The position numbers and the translations under genes were made by a program. The notes below the pieces were generated by a model. The model was not told the origin of the DNA. It saw only the letters and a program-made list of their open reading frames with translations, and did no database searches. From Paludibacteraceae bacterium (GTDB lineage: Bacteria > Bacteroidota > Bacteroidia > Bacteroidales > Paludibacteraceae), in the NCBI GenBank assembly GCA_017625155.1, contig JAGALP010000003.1:310001-374000 (forward strand): 64,000 nucleotides of DNA, written 5' to 3'. Below, one piece after another: positions 6,961 through 16,305 of this stretch; within the stretch, counting starts at the first letter, position 1, and each line of letters opens with the position of its first letter.

Positions 6961-8886
6961 ATGATTCTCTGTGTTGCAGAAAAGCCGTCCGTAGGACGAG
7001 ATATAGCGCGCGTGCTGGGAGCTAATACCCAGCACGACGGTTTTATGGAGGGCAATGGCTACTGCGTGACATGGACTTTTGGTCATCTCTGCGCGCTGCT
7101 TGACCCACACGAATATAGCGAACAATGGAAGGGGTGGAACCTATCTTCATTGCCGATGGTACCAGCACGCTTTGGAATCAAAGTGACCGACGATAAGGGC
7201 GTTCAGAAGCAATTCAATACGATCAAGGATCTCATTGCCAAGGCGGATGAAGTTATTAACTGTGGTGATGCCGGGCAAGAGGGAGAGCTGATACAGCGAT
7301 GGGTGTATCAGAAAGCTGGTTGCAAAGTGCCTGTAAAGCGATTGTGGATTTCGTCGCTGACGGAAGATGCTATCCGTGAGGGTTTTCAAAAGCTCAAAGA
7401 CCAAAGCGAATACCAACGCCTCTACGAAGCAGGTATGATGCGCGCTATTGGTGACTGGTTACTAGGCATGAATGCTACACGTGCATACACTTTGCGTTTT
7501 GCGAAGGGGGTAGGGAAGGATCGTCAAGTACTGAGTATTGGTCGTGTGCAGACGCCCACATTGGCACTGATAGTCAAGCGACAACACGAGATAGAGAACT
7601 TTGTACCTCGCACTTATTGGGAACTCAAAACACTTTACCGCGATACTACTTTCTCTGCACAATTGCCAGTGGAAGAGGATGATTATGCGATTACTTCGCT
7701 AGAGAAAGGGCAGGCGTTAGTGGATTCAATCAAGGACCTGCCACTAGAAATCACTTCCGTGGAGAAGAAGAAAGGTACGGAATACGCGCCTCGGTTGTTT
7801 GACCTCACTTCGTTGCAGGTAGAGTGCAATAAGAAGTTCAGCCTTTCGGCAGATGATACGCTGAAGATTATCCAAAGCCTCTACGAGAAGCATGTTACTA
7901 CATATCCGCGTGTGGATACCACCTATCTGAGCGATGATATCTATCCCAAAGTGCCTGCTACATTGCAAGGTATAAAGGATTATTTCCCACAAGTGGCTCC
8001 ATTGTTGCCACTCAAAGCAGATGGCAAGAAGGGGGCAGGCAGTTTGCCAAAGTCGAAAAAGGTCTTTGATAATAAGAAGGTTACCGACCACCATGCTATT
8101 ATTCCTACAGGTCAACGACCAGACAACCTCTCGGAATTGGAGCGCAAGGTGTATAATCTGGTAGCGTTGCGATTTATAGCGGCTTTCTATCCCGATTGCG
8201 AGGTGTCGAACACGACTGTGCTGGCCAAGGCAGGTGAGATTGATTTCAAAGTGACTGGTCGCCAAATCCTCAAGATGGGGTGGCGTGAGGTCTTTGCCAA
8301 GGAGAAGCAAGAGGATGAACCACAAGAAGAGCAGAAGAGTTTGCCTGCGTTTGTAAAAGGTGAGTCTGGCCCTCATGAACCACAACTGCAAGAGAAAACT
8401 ACCACTCCGCCGAAATATTATACCGAGGCTACTTTGCTGCGTGCGATGGAAACGGCTGGTAAGACAGTGGAGGATGACGAACTGCGTGATGCGATGAAGG
8501 AGAACGGTATTGGTCGTCCAAGTACTCGTGCAGCTATCATTGAGAAACTCTTCCAGCGCAAATATATCGTGCGTGAGAAAAAGAATATCCACGCTACGCC
8601 GCTAGGTATCAATCTGATACAAACAATCATTTCGCCGCTGCTGAAATCAGCTGAACTGACTGGACTGTGGGAGAAGAAGCTTCGTGCTATTGAGCGTGGT
8701 GATTATACGGCACAAAACTTCTTAGATGAACTCAAGCAGATGACTGCTGAGGTTGTGCGCGAAGTGAAGGCAGATAAATCGGGTATGCGTTGTCCTGTCT
8801 GTGGACGCGGTACTATCATTCGTGGGCGTACTCGCTATGGCTGTTCTCGTTGGCGCGAGGGCTGTACCTATGCCGAGCAGTTTTAA
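6961..8886 (+). CDS. topB: DNA topoisomerase III
   Basis: This type IA enzyme nicks and passes single DNA strands and resolves recombination and replication intermediates. The Toprim domain opens the protein (AEKPSVGRDIARVLG, and C-G-D-A-G-Q-E-G-E-L). The active-site Tyr is in T-T-Y-P-R-V-D-T at about residue 315. S-I-G-R-V-Q-T-P-T-L is the conserved central motif, and G-I-G-R-P-S-T-R lies near residue 520. The C terminus carries a one-unit zinc ribbon (CPVCGRG...CSRWREGC). The 641-residue length is normal. It follows the Wzc gene by 34 bp in the same direction. Confidence 0.95.
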   Translation: MILCVAEKPSVGRDIARVLGANTQHDGFMEGNGYCVTWTFGHLCALLDPHEYSEQWKGWNLSSLPMVPARFGIKVTDDKGVQKQFNTIKDLIAKADEVINCGDAGQEGELIQRWVYQKAGCKVPVKRLWISSLTEDAIREGFQKLKDQSEYQRLYEAGMMRAIGDWLLGMNATRAYTLRFAKGVGKDRQVLSIGRVQTPTLALIVKRQHEIENFVPRTYWELKTLYRDTTFSAQLPVEEDDYAITSLEKGQALVDSIKDLPLEITSVEKKKGTEYAPRLFDLTSLQVECNKKFSLSADDTLKIIQSLYEKHVTTYPRVDTTYLSDDIYPKVPATLQGIKDYFPQVAPLLPLKADGKKGAGSLPKSKKVFDNKKVTDHHAIIPTGQRPDNLSELERKVYNLVALRFIAAFYPDCEVSNTTVLAKAGEIDFKVTGRQILKMGWREVFAKEKQEDEPQEEQKSLPAFVKGESGPHEPQLQEKTTTPPKYYTEATLLRAMETAGKTVEDDELRDAMKENGIGRPSTRAAIIEKLFQRKYIVREKKNIHATPLGINLIQTIISPLLKSAELTGLWEKKLRAIERGDYTAQNFLDELKQMTAEVVREVKADKSGMRCPVCGRGTIIRGRTRYGCSRWREGCTYAEQF

Positions 8887-9002
8887 ACTTTCGGAGATCT
8901 ATATTTTTCCTGCCAATTTCAACAAACTATTATTTTTTTGCAAACGTACGTGTTTTGCACGGATTTTGCTATAGGTATCTACGAACCTAAACACTTGTGA
9001 AA

Positions 9003-9416
9003 ATGAATAGTAGGAAAATGACGATGCTAAACATTGGCTTAGGCATTTGTTTGGCAGCGGAAGCAGTTATGTATGAACCCTTTGCAGGCGTGGACAATAC
9101 GCTGCCTTCCGAAAAGACTTTCGAAGAGAACTTTGGCTACAAAGCAGAGCTTAGTTATCCACAACTAAGTTCTGACCAACGTACCATTGGCGGTGGAGCT
9201 GCGTACTACTGCCCTTACTGCGGTGCACCATTAGACCCTCATGACCATACCGAATTGGTCAGACATGGTGGCAACGGTAATGCCTATGACTACACGGGTA
9301 GAACGCACCACTGCAACATGCCGTTGCATGGAGAAGAAACGCTGCTCCTGTTTGCTGCTGCGCTACTCTGTACCAAGATTGGTACTTCACTACGTCGCAA
9401 GAAAACGGCGAGTTAG
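9003..9416 (+). CDS. hypothetical protein with CPYC zinc-ribbon-like centre, 137 aa
   Basis: I do not recognise the family. The ATG at 9003 is preferred to an in-frame GTG at 8997. A weakly hydrophobic N terminus (NIGLGICLAAEAVM) and a second hydrophobic segment near the C terminus (LLLFAAALLCTKIG) flank a central part with CPYCGAPLDPHDH, H-G-G-N-G and T-H-H-C, suggestive of a metal site. Codon use looks like its neighbours. It is convergent with the hydrolase gene, only 14 bp away. Confidence 0.55.
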   Translation: MNSRKMTMLNIGLGICLAAEAVMYEPFAGVDNTLPSEKTFEENFGYKAELSYPQLSSDQRTIGGGAAYYCPYCGAPLDPHDHTELVRHGGNGNAYDYTGRTHHCNMPLHGEETLLLFAAALLCTKIGTSLRRKKTAS

Positions 9417-9430
9417 TTGTTGCTACAGAC

Positions 9431-10258
9431 TTACAGCCCTTTGAAGAAATCCACCACTAATGCTGCTACCTGCTTGGTCTTGCGGCTGATGCGGTGGTTT
9501 TCGTTTTCTACAACGATTAGTTCGGCACGTTCGCCATAGGTGCGTTTGAAGTCTTCGCTGCACCACATGGGTACGAGTGTGTCATCGCTACCGTGAATGA
9601 TTCTTACGGGGCCATTATAAGCTTCGGCTGTGCCGTAGATGTCCAACTGCTGTGTGCTGAGGATATATTCTCGGCTGACTTTCATCATACCAAAGCACTT
9701 GATATACTCGGGTGGGTTCTTTGGGTCGAACGTCGCACCCAACATACTGCCTTGGTTGCAAGCCGTTTTCAGTACTGAAGCAGGAGCAATCAGCACCAAT
9801 CCGTATGGCTGTTTCTTACTGCCCGAAGCAGCAATCCGCCCTGCGGTCATAGATGCCACTACGCCACCTTGCGAGTGTCCTAATAGTCCTATCTTGCTCA
9901 CATACGGCAGCGAACAAGCATACTGCCACATGGCTGTGGCTTCGGCAATCTCATTTTCGATAGTCATTTTTACCATCTCGCCTTCGCTGCTCCAGTGTCC
10001 TCCGAAGTTGAAGCGAATAGAGGCGATGCCTGCCTGAGCCAGTTGGCGAGCGATAGTGGGCATAGGTGTGATGCGTTGGCTGGCGAAAATACCGTGCATG
10101 AGAATCACCATTGGGCAGGTGTCTGTTTCGGGATTAAAGCCCTCTGGCAGTGTAACGGTCATTGCCAGTCCGCCTTGCGGACCATATACTTGAAAGTCTT
10201 TTGCGAAAATCGCTGTGGATAGCAGGGCAAGTACTGCTGCGGTGAGAATCTTTTTCAT
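9431..10258 (-). CDS. secreted alpha/beta hydrolase (esterase-like)
   Basis: A signal peptide of about 19 residues (cleavage after A-I-F-A) precedes an alpha/beta hydrolase fold. The nucleophile Ser129 is in G-H-S-Q-G-G, the acid is in H-G-S-D-D-T-L-V-P, and the His is in N-E-N-H-R-I. The H-G-I-F-A-S block supplies the oxyanion strand. The nearest recognisable type is the cinnamoyl/feruloyl esterase-like group, but the substrate is not shown by sequence. The protein is probably periplasmic. It lies 37 bp downstream of tcdA on the same strand. Confidence 0.85.
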   Translation of the reverse strand: MKKILTAAVLALLSTAIFAKDFQVYGPQGGLAMTVTLPEGFNPETDTCPMVILMHGIFASQRITPMPTIARQLAQAGIASIRFNFGGHWSSEGEMVKMTIENEIAEATAMWQYACSLPYVSKIGLLGHSQGGVVASMTAGRIAASGSKKQPYGLVLIAPASVLKTACNQGSMLGATFDPKNPPEYIKCFGMMKVSREYILSTQQLDIYGTAEAYNGPVRIIHGSDDTLVPMWCSEDFKRTYGERAELIVVENENHRISRKTKQVAALVVDFFKGL

Positions 10259-10295
10259 GTGGTTGGTTTTTATGGGTTAGGTGAATGATGTGCTA

Positions 10296-10970
10296 TCATT
10301 TGGCTGCACGAACAATATCGTTGATGACCATACTGGCAAGGGTCATACCAAAGACGCCTACTACGGGAGCAATAGTGCCCTGCTCACCTGCAATCTCTTC
10401 GGAATAGACGCATTGAATCTTGCTTTTAGGTAGTAGTCCCGTCTTCTTCATTTTGGTGCGCAGTGCTCGTGCTAAGGGGCAACCCTGCACTTTCCAGAAC
10501 TCGGCTGTGCGGATGTTCTGCGCCTTGAGTTTGCGCCCTGCACCCATACTGGAATAGACTTGGCAACCAGCAGCGGTAGCGTTGTAGAGCAGCAGGGCTT
10601 TGCAATCCACCATGTCAATGGCATCAATTACGATGTTGTATTGCGCGAGGTCAAAACTATCGGCTGTTTCGCTGTTGTATTGTCGGTCAATGATTTGTAC
10701 ATCTGCTTCGGGACAGATTTGCAGCAGTCGCTTTTGCATTTCCTGCACTTTGTTCTGCCCGATGTTGGCTGCGGTGGCTACTATTTGGCGATTGAGATTG
10801 GTGGTGTCCACTTTGTCGAAATCCACAAGGGTCAGGTGCCCGATGCCCGTGCGGAGTAGAGTTTCTGCGCACCATCCGCCCACGCCTCCTACACCATAGA
10901 GAATGACCCGTGCATGCTGCAATGCTGCAAATCCTTCTTCGCCTATGAGTTGTATCGTTCGTGTAAACAT
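10296..10970 (-). CDS. tcdA: tRNA threonylcarbamoyladenosine dehydratase TcdA
   Basis: This E1-like enzyme converts the t6A modification at position 37 of tRNA into its cyclic form using ATP. The ThiF/MoeB nucleotide-binding motif G-V-G-G-V-G-G-W is at residues 26-33, followed by DFDKVDTTNLNRQ and V-I-D-A-I-D. The 224-residue length fits the short Bacteroidota form. Its promoter is at 10992-11023 and the hydrolase gene follows. Confidence 0.92.
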   Translation of the reverse strand: MFTRTIQLIGEEGFAALQHARVILYGVGGVGGWCAETLLRTGIGHLTLVDFDKVDTTNLNRQIVATAANIGQNKVQEMQKRLLQICPEADVQIIDRQYNSETADSFDLAQYNIVIDAIDMVDCKALLLYNATAAGCQVYSSMGAGRKLKAQNIRTAEFWKVQGCPLARALRTKMKKTGLLPKSKIQCVYSEEIAGEQGTIAPVVGVFGMTLASMVINDIVRAAK

Positions 10971-10991
10971 GTGGAGTTGTTAATTTGTTCG

Positions 10992-11023
10992 CAAAGGTAG
11001 TATATTTAATGTATATATGCAAA
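10992..11023 (-). promoter_or_regulatory. promoter of tcdA
   Basis: On the minus strand TACCTTTG (10999-10992) lies 20 bp after TTTG (11023-11020). Confidence 0.75.
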
Positions 11024-11278
11024 ATTTTTTGCCCAAAAATCTCATTTTGCGATTATTGCGTTTTTATTCATTTTTTGAACCCAAAGTTAGGAAATATCCT
11101 CATAATATGTAATATCTTGACCAACTAATACTCATATTTTTTAACAAATGGAATTAATGGGCAATCTGCGTATAAAATCCTTCTCAAAATGCCACTCATT
11201 ATACCTATTTTTTGAATGTCTCTCAAATAGGGAGTAACATTAATGATTATTCAATAACTTGTAGCGTTTAATAAAGAA
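11024..11278. other. AT-rich spacer without a gene
   Basis: Between the tcdA promoter and the end of the chloride channel gene I see only AT-rich sequence with stops in all frames. No clear terminator or RNA is visible. Confidence 0.6.
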
Positions 11279-13054
11279 CTATTCTTCAGAAAAGTGCACC
11301 AATACGTGGCGGTAGGTGTTGAAAATCTTGGACTTGCTGACAAAGCCAAGATAGCGTTTTTGTTCATCTACAACAGGCAAATTCCAAGCACCAGTATCCT
11401 CGAATATCTCCATTACCTTGCCCATAGGCATGGTGTCGGTAAGTATGGCCTGAGGGGAGTTCATGAGTTGCTTCACAGTGAAACGATTGTACAAACGAGG
11501 TTGGAACATGATATTGCGTACCTCATCTAAAAGCAAGATACCCAGTAGTTTCCCTTTTGCATCCACTACAGGGAAGATATTTCGATTGCTTTGAGCAATT
11601 ACTTTGACCAATTCGCCCAAAGTCATCTCTGGATTGAGTGTTCTGAGGTCGGTTTCGAGCACATTCTCCATCTTCATGAGTGTGAGGACAGAGCGGTCTT
11701 TGTTGTGGGTGAGCAGTTCACCTTTCTGAGCCAAACGCATGGCGTAGAGGCTATGAGGCTCAAAAATCTTGATGGTCAAAAACGACACGACGGCTACCGC
11801 CATCAATGGCATAAAGAGGTGATATCCACCCGTGAGTTCGGCGATGAGGAAGATACCCGTCAATGGTGCGTGCATGACGCCAGCCATCAAGCCCGACATA
11901 CCAGCCAAGGCGAAGTTTGCCTCGGGAACGCCAATGCCAATGATATTCATCAATCGGGCACAAATAAAGCCCGTGATAGCTCCCATAAAGAGCGAAGGCG
12001 CGAAGATTCCACCTACGCCGCCACCACCATTGGTGGCAACTGATGCAAAAATCTTGAATAGTAGGATGGCTGCGAAATAGCCCACTAATACCCAACTGCC
12101 TGTACCAAGCGCCTCAAAAGGACTATTGGCAATAGCAGATACAGAGTCGCCATTGATGAGCTGCTTGATCACATCATATCCTTCGCCATAGAGCGGAGGA
12201 AAGAGGAAGAGCAATAAACCCAAGGTGGTGCCACCTACGAGGAATTTGACCCAAGTATTTTGTACATGGCGCTTGAATAGTTGCTCTAGACGATTCATAC
12301 CACGGGTGAAATAGAGTGACACTAATCCGCACATCACACCTAAGATGATATACCAAGGCAGACGTTCTACGAAGAACGGTTCGCTATTGGTGAGTGGGAA
12401 CATGGCTTCTTGTCCGTTGACTATGAATGATATGGCTGTAGCAGTTACCGATGAGATTAGCAATGGCGCCATACGGGTCATCGTTAGATCCATCATTAGC
12501 ACTTCGAGCGTGAAGACTAAGCCTGCGATAGGCGCTTGGAAAATGCCACCCACTGCACCTGCGGCACCACAACCAATCATGAGCATCATGGTTTTTTGGT
12601 CGAGGCGGAAAAGCTTGGCAAGGTTGCTACCAATAGCAGCACCCGTTAGTACGATAGGAGCCTCCGCTCCGACCGAACCACCGAAACCAATCGTCAGTGC
12701 AGAGCCCACAAGTGAACTCCAAGTATTGTGAATCTTGATGATGGATTTGCGTTGCGAGATAGCATATAGAATCTTAGTGATACCATGCGAGATATCGTCC
12801 TTGACTACGTACTTAACAAACAATCCCGCCAACGTGATACCAATCATCGGAGTAATGAGATACCACCAGTGGTCTTGTTCTATGAGATGGTGTTGCACCA
12901 GATGATGGATACCATGAATCATCATCTTGAGCAATTGTGCTGCACACGATGCCAATGCTCCCACAAAGAAACTCAGGATAAGTACGAGGTTCTTTTGCGG
13001 GATATGCTGCTCACGCCAAGCAATAAAACGATCGTATGTTAGATGGTGGTTCAA
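11279..13054 (-). CDS. ClC-type chloride channel/transporter with CBS domains
   Basis: This integral membrane protein moves chloride, probably against protons. The three ClC selectivity blocks are present: G-S-V-G-A-E-A-P (about residues 126-133), G-G-x-F-Q-A-P-I-A-G (about 165-175) and G-G-G-V-G-G-I-F-A-P-S-L-F (about 350-362). The Glu of the first block suggests an antiporter. About ten membrane helices cover residues 20-440. Two CBS domains (about 460-585) form the cytoplasmic tail and probably sense nucleotides. At 591 residues it is typical of Bacteroidales. It is the last gene of an adk-obg-clc operon, 9 bp after obg. Confidence 0.93.
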   Translation of the reverse strand: MNHHLTYDRFIAWREQHIPQKNLVLILSFFVGALASCAAQLLKMMIHGIHHLVQHHLIEQDHWWYLITPMIGITLAGLFVKYVVKDDISHGITKILYAISQRKSIIKIHNTWSSLVGSALTIGFGGSVGAEAPIVLTGAAIGSNLAKLFRLDQKTMMLMIGCGAAGAVGGIFQAPIAGLVFTLEVLMMDLTMTRMAPLLISSVTATAISFIVNGQEAMFPLTNSEPFFVERLPWYIILGVMCGLVSLYFTRGMNRLEQLFKRHVQNTWVKFLVGGTTLGLLLFLFPPLYGEGYDVIKQLINGDSVSAIANSPFEALGTGSWVLVGYFAAILLFKIFASVATNGGGGVGGIFAPSLFMGAITGFICARLMNIIGIGVPEANFALAGMSGLMAGVMHAPLTGIFLIAELTGGYHLFMPLMAVAVVSFLTIKIFEPHSLYAMRLAQKGELLTHNKDRSVLTLMKMENVLETDLRTLNPEMTLGELVKVIAQSNRNIFPVVDAKGKLLGILLLDEVRNIMFQPRLYNRFTVKQLMNSPQAILTDTMPMGKVMEIFEDTGAWNLPVVDEQKRYLGFVSKSKIFNTYRHVLVHFSEE

Positions 13055-13063
13055 TGTTGTTAA

Positions 13064-14239
13064 CTATTCTTGAGTATCCCAGCCTATGCCACGATATTTG
13101 TCGAGGTCCCACTCCTCCTCTACCTCATTGAGGTAAATAGTGCGTGGTTCGTCGTCATCATCTGTATCATCGTCATCTTCGCGCTCAATGAGCTTGACTT
13201 CAATTGGTGCGTGCGAAATGTCGATGACTTGATTTTGCTCCTTATTGAGTTCCTCCCAAAGCATGTCTTTGAGTTCGGTGATCCCCATACCGTTGGCGGA
13301 GGAGAAAGTAATCACTGGAATATCTAATTCCTTTGCCAACTGTTTGGTCAGTTTCTTTAGGTCAATCTCAGGATCAGCAATATCGCATTTTGAGATAGCT
13401 AATATACGCGCTTTGGTCAGCAGTTGAGGATTGTATTTCTCCAATTCGGCGAGCAGAATCTCATATTCGCGTTTAATATCCTCGGTGATAACAGGCACCA
13501 TAAATAGTAGCACCGCATTGCGCTCGATATGGCGCAAGAAACGCAGTCCCAATCCGCGTCCTTCGGCTGCACCTTCGATGATACCAGGTATATCTGCCAT
13601 ACAAAACGACTGATTATCGCGGTAGGACACAATACCCAATTGCGGTGTCAAAGTGGTGAATGGATAATCCGCTATCTCTGGTTTAGCTGCGCTAACCACA
13701 GAAAGCAAGGTGGATTTACCCGCATTTGGGAAACCTACCAGACCTACATCCGCCAGCACCTTGAGTTGCAAAATCACATTGGCTTCCATACAGGGCTCAC
13801 CCGGTTGTGCATAACGAGGTGCTTGGTTGGTAGCAGTACGGAAATGCCAGTTGCCCAGTCCACCTTTACCGCCACGGAAGAGGATAATCTCCTCTTGATG
13901 CTCCTTTACCTCGCACATAAATTCGCCCGTGTCGCCATTGTAAACTACAGTGCCACAAGGAACCTCAATGATTTTATCTTCGCCGTCTTTACCAAACGAG
14001 CGAGAAGGACCTCCGCTACCACCATCGGTGGCAAAGATATGTTTCTGATACTTGAGGTGAAGCAAAGTCCAAAGGTTGCGATTACCACGCAGGATAATAT
14101 GTCCCCCTCGTCCACCATCTCCGCCATCAGGTCCGCCCTTTGGCACATACTTTGCGCGGTGGAAGTGCATACTACCCGCACCACCCTTACCAGAGCGGCA
14201 GTATATCTTTACATAATCAATAAACGAGGATGAAGCCAT
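13064..14239 (-). CDS. obgE: GTPase ObgE/CgtA
   Basis: This essential GTPase acts in large ribosomal subunit assembly. The glycine-rich Obg fold occupies residues 1-160. The G domain has G1 (GFPNAGKST, about 169-177), G3 ([16 protein letters not shown], about 216), a G4 variant S-K-C-D and G5 S-S-A-N-G. The 391-residue protein ends in an acidic tail ([13 protein letters not shown]) and lacks the OCT domain of Firmicutes Obg. It lies between adk (28 bp upstream) and the chloride channel gene (9 bp downstream). Confidence 0.96.
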   Translation of the reverse strand: MASSSFIDYVKIYCRSGKGGAGSMHFHRAKYVPKGGPDGGDGGRGGHIILRGNRNLWTLLHLKYQKHIFATDGGSGGPSRSFGKDGEDKIIEVPCGTVVYNGDTGEFMCEVKEHQEEIILFRGGKGGLGNWHFRTATNQAPRYAQPGEPCMEANVILQLKVLADVGLVGFPNAGKSTLLSVVSAAKPEIADYPFTTLTPQLGIVSYRDNQSFCMADIPGIIEGAAEGRGLGLRFLRHIERNAVLLFMVPVITEDIKREYEILLAELEKYNPQLLTKARILAISKCDIADPEIDLKKLTKQLAKELDIPVITFSSANGMGITELKDMLWEELNKEQNQVIDISHAPIEVKLIEREDDDDTDDDDEPRTIYLNEVEEEWDLDKYRGIGWDTQE

Positions 14240-14267
14240 ACTGATTTACGATTGGACTGTTTACAAT

Positions 14268-14843
14268 TTACTTCTGAGCCAGTTTTAGGATATTGTCAAT
14301 TTGGCAGAAAGTATCTTCCATCGAGTAATTGCCATTGATAGCAAAATAGTTGTGGCGATGGAGATAGTAGGAGCAAACTGGCTTAGTCTCTGTTTGATAT
14401 ACTTGCAAACGCTTTTTGATGGTTTCGTAGTTGTCATCCGCACGACCGCTGGTCTTACCGCGGTTCAAAAGACGTTTGATCACTTCATCTTCTTCCACGA
14501 ATAGGTCGAGTAAAACAGCCTTCATATTGCGACGCTCAAGCAAGAGCTCAAGAGCTTCCGCTTGGGCAACGGTACGTGGGAAACCATCAAAGATGACTCC
14601 CTTGCAATCTTCAGGAAGATTGTCCAAATAGCGAGCGATGAGGTGAATCATTTTGTGATCTGGCACAAGATTGCCGCCTGCAATTAGTTCATCTATCTCT
14701 TTACCAAGTTCGCTACCTGATTTTATCTCAGCTCGGAGTGCATCACCAGTAGAAAGGTGTTGCAAGCCATATTTCTTTACGATAAGGTCAGATTGTGTGC
14801 CTTTTCCACTACCTGGGGCGCCACAGAGTATGATGTTTAGCAT
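14268..14843 (-). CDS. adk: adenylate kinase
   Basis: It interconverts ATP plus AMP with two ADP in the cytoplasm. The P-loop G-A-P-G-S-G-K-G-T is at residues 7-15, STGDALRAEI and D-G-F-P-R-T bind AMP, and the LID is the short form without a zinc finger (NRGKTSGRADDN). The 191-residue length is the short type common in Bacteroidota. It is first in the adk-obg-clc operon. Confidence 0.96.
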   Translation of the reverse strand: MLNIILCGAPGSGKGTQSDLIVKKYGLQHLSTGDALRAEIKSGSELGKEIDELIAGGNLVPDHKMIHLIARYLDNLPEDCKGVIFDGFPRTVAQAEALELLLERRNMKAVLLDLFVEEDEVIKRLLNRGKTSGRADDNYETIKKRLQVYQTETKPVCSYYLHRHNYFAINGNYSMEDTFCQIDNILKLAQK

Positions 14844-14910
14844 AATTTATAATAGATTAATAGGATTCGACAAACGTGCACGTTTAATTATCTATGGTTG
14901 TTTTTTGACA

Positions 14911-14940
14911 CAAAACGAGTTGCCCAATAAGAGCAACTCG
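14911..14940 (-). terminator. terminator of the HU gene
   Basis: CGAGTTGC (14916-14923) pairs with GCAACTCG (14933-14940). Reading the minus strand, the stem is followed by TTTTG. It lies 19 bp after the HU stop codon. Confidence 0.75.
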
Positions 14941-14958
14941 TTATATGCCTCTATCAAA

Positions 14959-15222
14959 TTAGAGAGCCAAGCCAGCGCCTGCTTTAAATTTAGCAACTTT
15001 CTTAGCTGGGATTTGAATCTTAGCACCTGTTGCTGGGTTCACGCCCTCACGAGCAGCTTTCTCTACTACAGAGAAAGTACCGAAACCAACGAGTTGTACT
15101 TTGTCACCACCCTTCAATGCACCTGCGATAGCATCAACAGTAGCCTCAACAGCCTTTTGTGCTTGTACTTTTGTCAAGCCTGCTTGAGCTGCAACAGCAG
15201 CTACGAGATCAGTTTTGTTCAT
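14959..15222 (-). CDS. HU-family DNA-binding protein
   Basis: This small nucleoid protein bends and compacts DNA as a dimer. The 87-residue length is standard. It shows the HU signature G-F-G-T-F-S-V near residue 47, the A-x-A-x-R-E-G-x-N-P-x-T-G arm (about 55-67) and the I-P-A-K-K-V-A-K-F-K-A-G end. It has its own promoter (15287-15317) and terminator (14911-14940), so it is monocistronic. Confidence 0.96.
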   Translation of the reverse strand: MNKTDLVAAVAAQAGLTKVQAQKAVEATVDAIAGALKGGDKVQLVGFGTFSVVEKAAREGVNPATGAKIQIPAKKVAKFKAGAGLAL

Positions 15223-15286
15223 AACGATTTTAGATTAAATAATTAAACGTTTAATTGCTTCTTCGGCATTTCCGAAAAATCTCGGG

Positions 15287-15317
15287 CAAAGTTACAACAA
15301 TTTTTGGAAATATCAAA
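15287..15317 (-). promoter_or_regulatory. promoter of the HU gene
   Basis: On the minus strand TAACTTTG (15294-15287) lies 19 bp after TTTG (15317-15314). Confidence 0.7.
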
Positions 15318-15396
15318 TATTTTGTGTCAAAAAAAACGTTTTTTGTGTGATTTTTCTGCCATTTTGACCATTTTAATGGCTTTTGCATGGTTTTTG

Positions 15397-15427
15397 TTGG
15401 TTATATGATGTGTTTTTAGTACTTTTG
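15397..15427 (+). promoter_or_regulatory. promoter of the rhomboid gene
   Basis: TTG (15397-15399), a 20-bp spacer and TACTTTTG (15420-15427). The start codon is 21 bp further on. Confidence 0.7.
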
Positions 15428-15447
15428 CAAAAAAAATATAGTGATAT

Positions 15448-16263
15448 ATGTTTAGAAACTTACCACCAATTACAAAAAATCTACTCCTTATCAATTTAAT
15501 ATGTTGGTTAGCTGATTTAGCGTTAGGGCGATATGGCATTGATATGACGCATTGGTTAGGTCTGCACTATGTGACGGCTTCTGATTTTTATCTCTGGCAG
15601 CCATTGACCTATATGTTTATGCATGCCAATTTCTCGCATCTCTTTTTCAATATGTTTGCTGTGCTGATGTTTGGTCCAGCATTGGAAGAACGTTGGGGAG
15701 GTCGGCGATTCTTGATTTATTATTTGATCACAGGATTAGGTGCTGCAATTGTGCAAGAAACGGTATGGGCATTGCAGTTGCAACCTATTCTGAACACAGT
15801 TACTCCGACTATGGCGGCAGCTTTGGCTAATCGTGTGGTAACGATTGGTGCCAGTGGTGCGGTATTCGGAATATTGTTGGCATTTGGCTGGTTGTTTCCT
15901 GATGTACGGATGTTTATTCTCTTTATACCTATTCCTATACGTGCGCGCGTGCTTGTGCTGATTTATGCATTGATAGAGTTGTTTGCGGGATTAGCTCCTA
16001 CTTCAGGCGATAATGTGGCGCATTTTGCGCACTTGGGCGGCATGTTGTTTGGCTGGGTGTTGCTGCTTTGGTGGCGTTATAGAGGCTATCCTGGTTGCGA
16101 TGCACCAGGGATAGACTGGAGTGGTATAAAGCGTTGGTTTAGTGGCTTATATGACAAGATAAGAGATAAATGGGATGATCGTTTCCCCGATGGCCATTCA
16201 CGTATAAAGCGTGATGATGATTCGAAGAACTATAGCGACTATCACTACCATAAACCATTATAA
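15448..16263 (+). CDS. rhomboid-family intramembrane serine protease
   Basis: It cleaves single-pass membrane proteins within the bilayer. The catalytic Ser is in G-A-S-G (about residues 134-137) and the catalytic His in H-F-A-H-L-G-G (about 192-198). W-Q-x-x-T-Y-M-F-M-H and H-L-F-F-N-M are the conserved loop and helix 2. Six membrane helices cover residues 8-215, followed by a charged cytoplasmic tail (270 residues in all). The substrate is unknown. Confidence 0.93.
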   Translation: MFRNLPPITKNLLLINLICWLADLALGRYGIDMTHWLGLHYVTASDFYLWQPLTYMFMHANFSHLFFNMFAVLMFGPALEERWGGRRFLIYYLITGLGAAIVQETVWALQLQPILNTVTPTMAAALANRVVTIGASGAVFGILLAFGWLFPDVRMFILFIPIPIRARVLVLIYALIELFAGLAPTSGDNVAHFAHLGGMLFGWVLLLWWRYRGYPGCDAPGIDWSGIKRWFSGLYDKIRDKWDDRFPDGHSRIKRDDDSKNYSDYHYHKPL

Positions 16264-16270
16264 TGGGCAT

Positions 16271-16299
16271 AAAAAAAAAGAGTCAATCGACTCTTTTTT
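16271..16299. terminator. bidirectional terminator between rhomboid and ddh
   Basis: AAAAAAGAGTC and GACTCTTTTTT pair around AATC. A run of A on one side and of T on the other lets it serve both convergent units. Confidence 0.85.
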
Positions 16300-16305
16300 C
16301 TATTG

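Noticed and set aside
7744..8592. Antisense frame (282 codons) opposite topB
   Set aside because: It lies wholly within topB, with low-complexity content and no signals.
8790..8990. 66-codon frame overlapping the end of topB
   Set aside because: It is mostly an alternative frame of the topB zinc ribbon, rich in Trp/Phe and Leu without a start signal.
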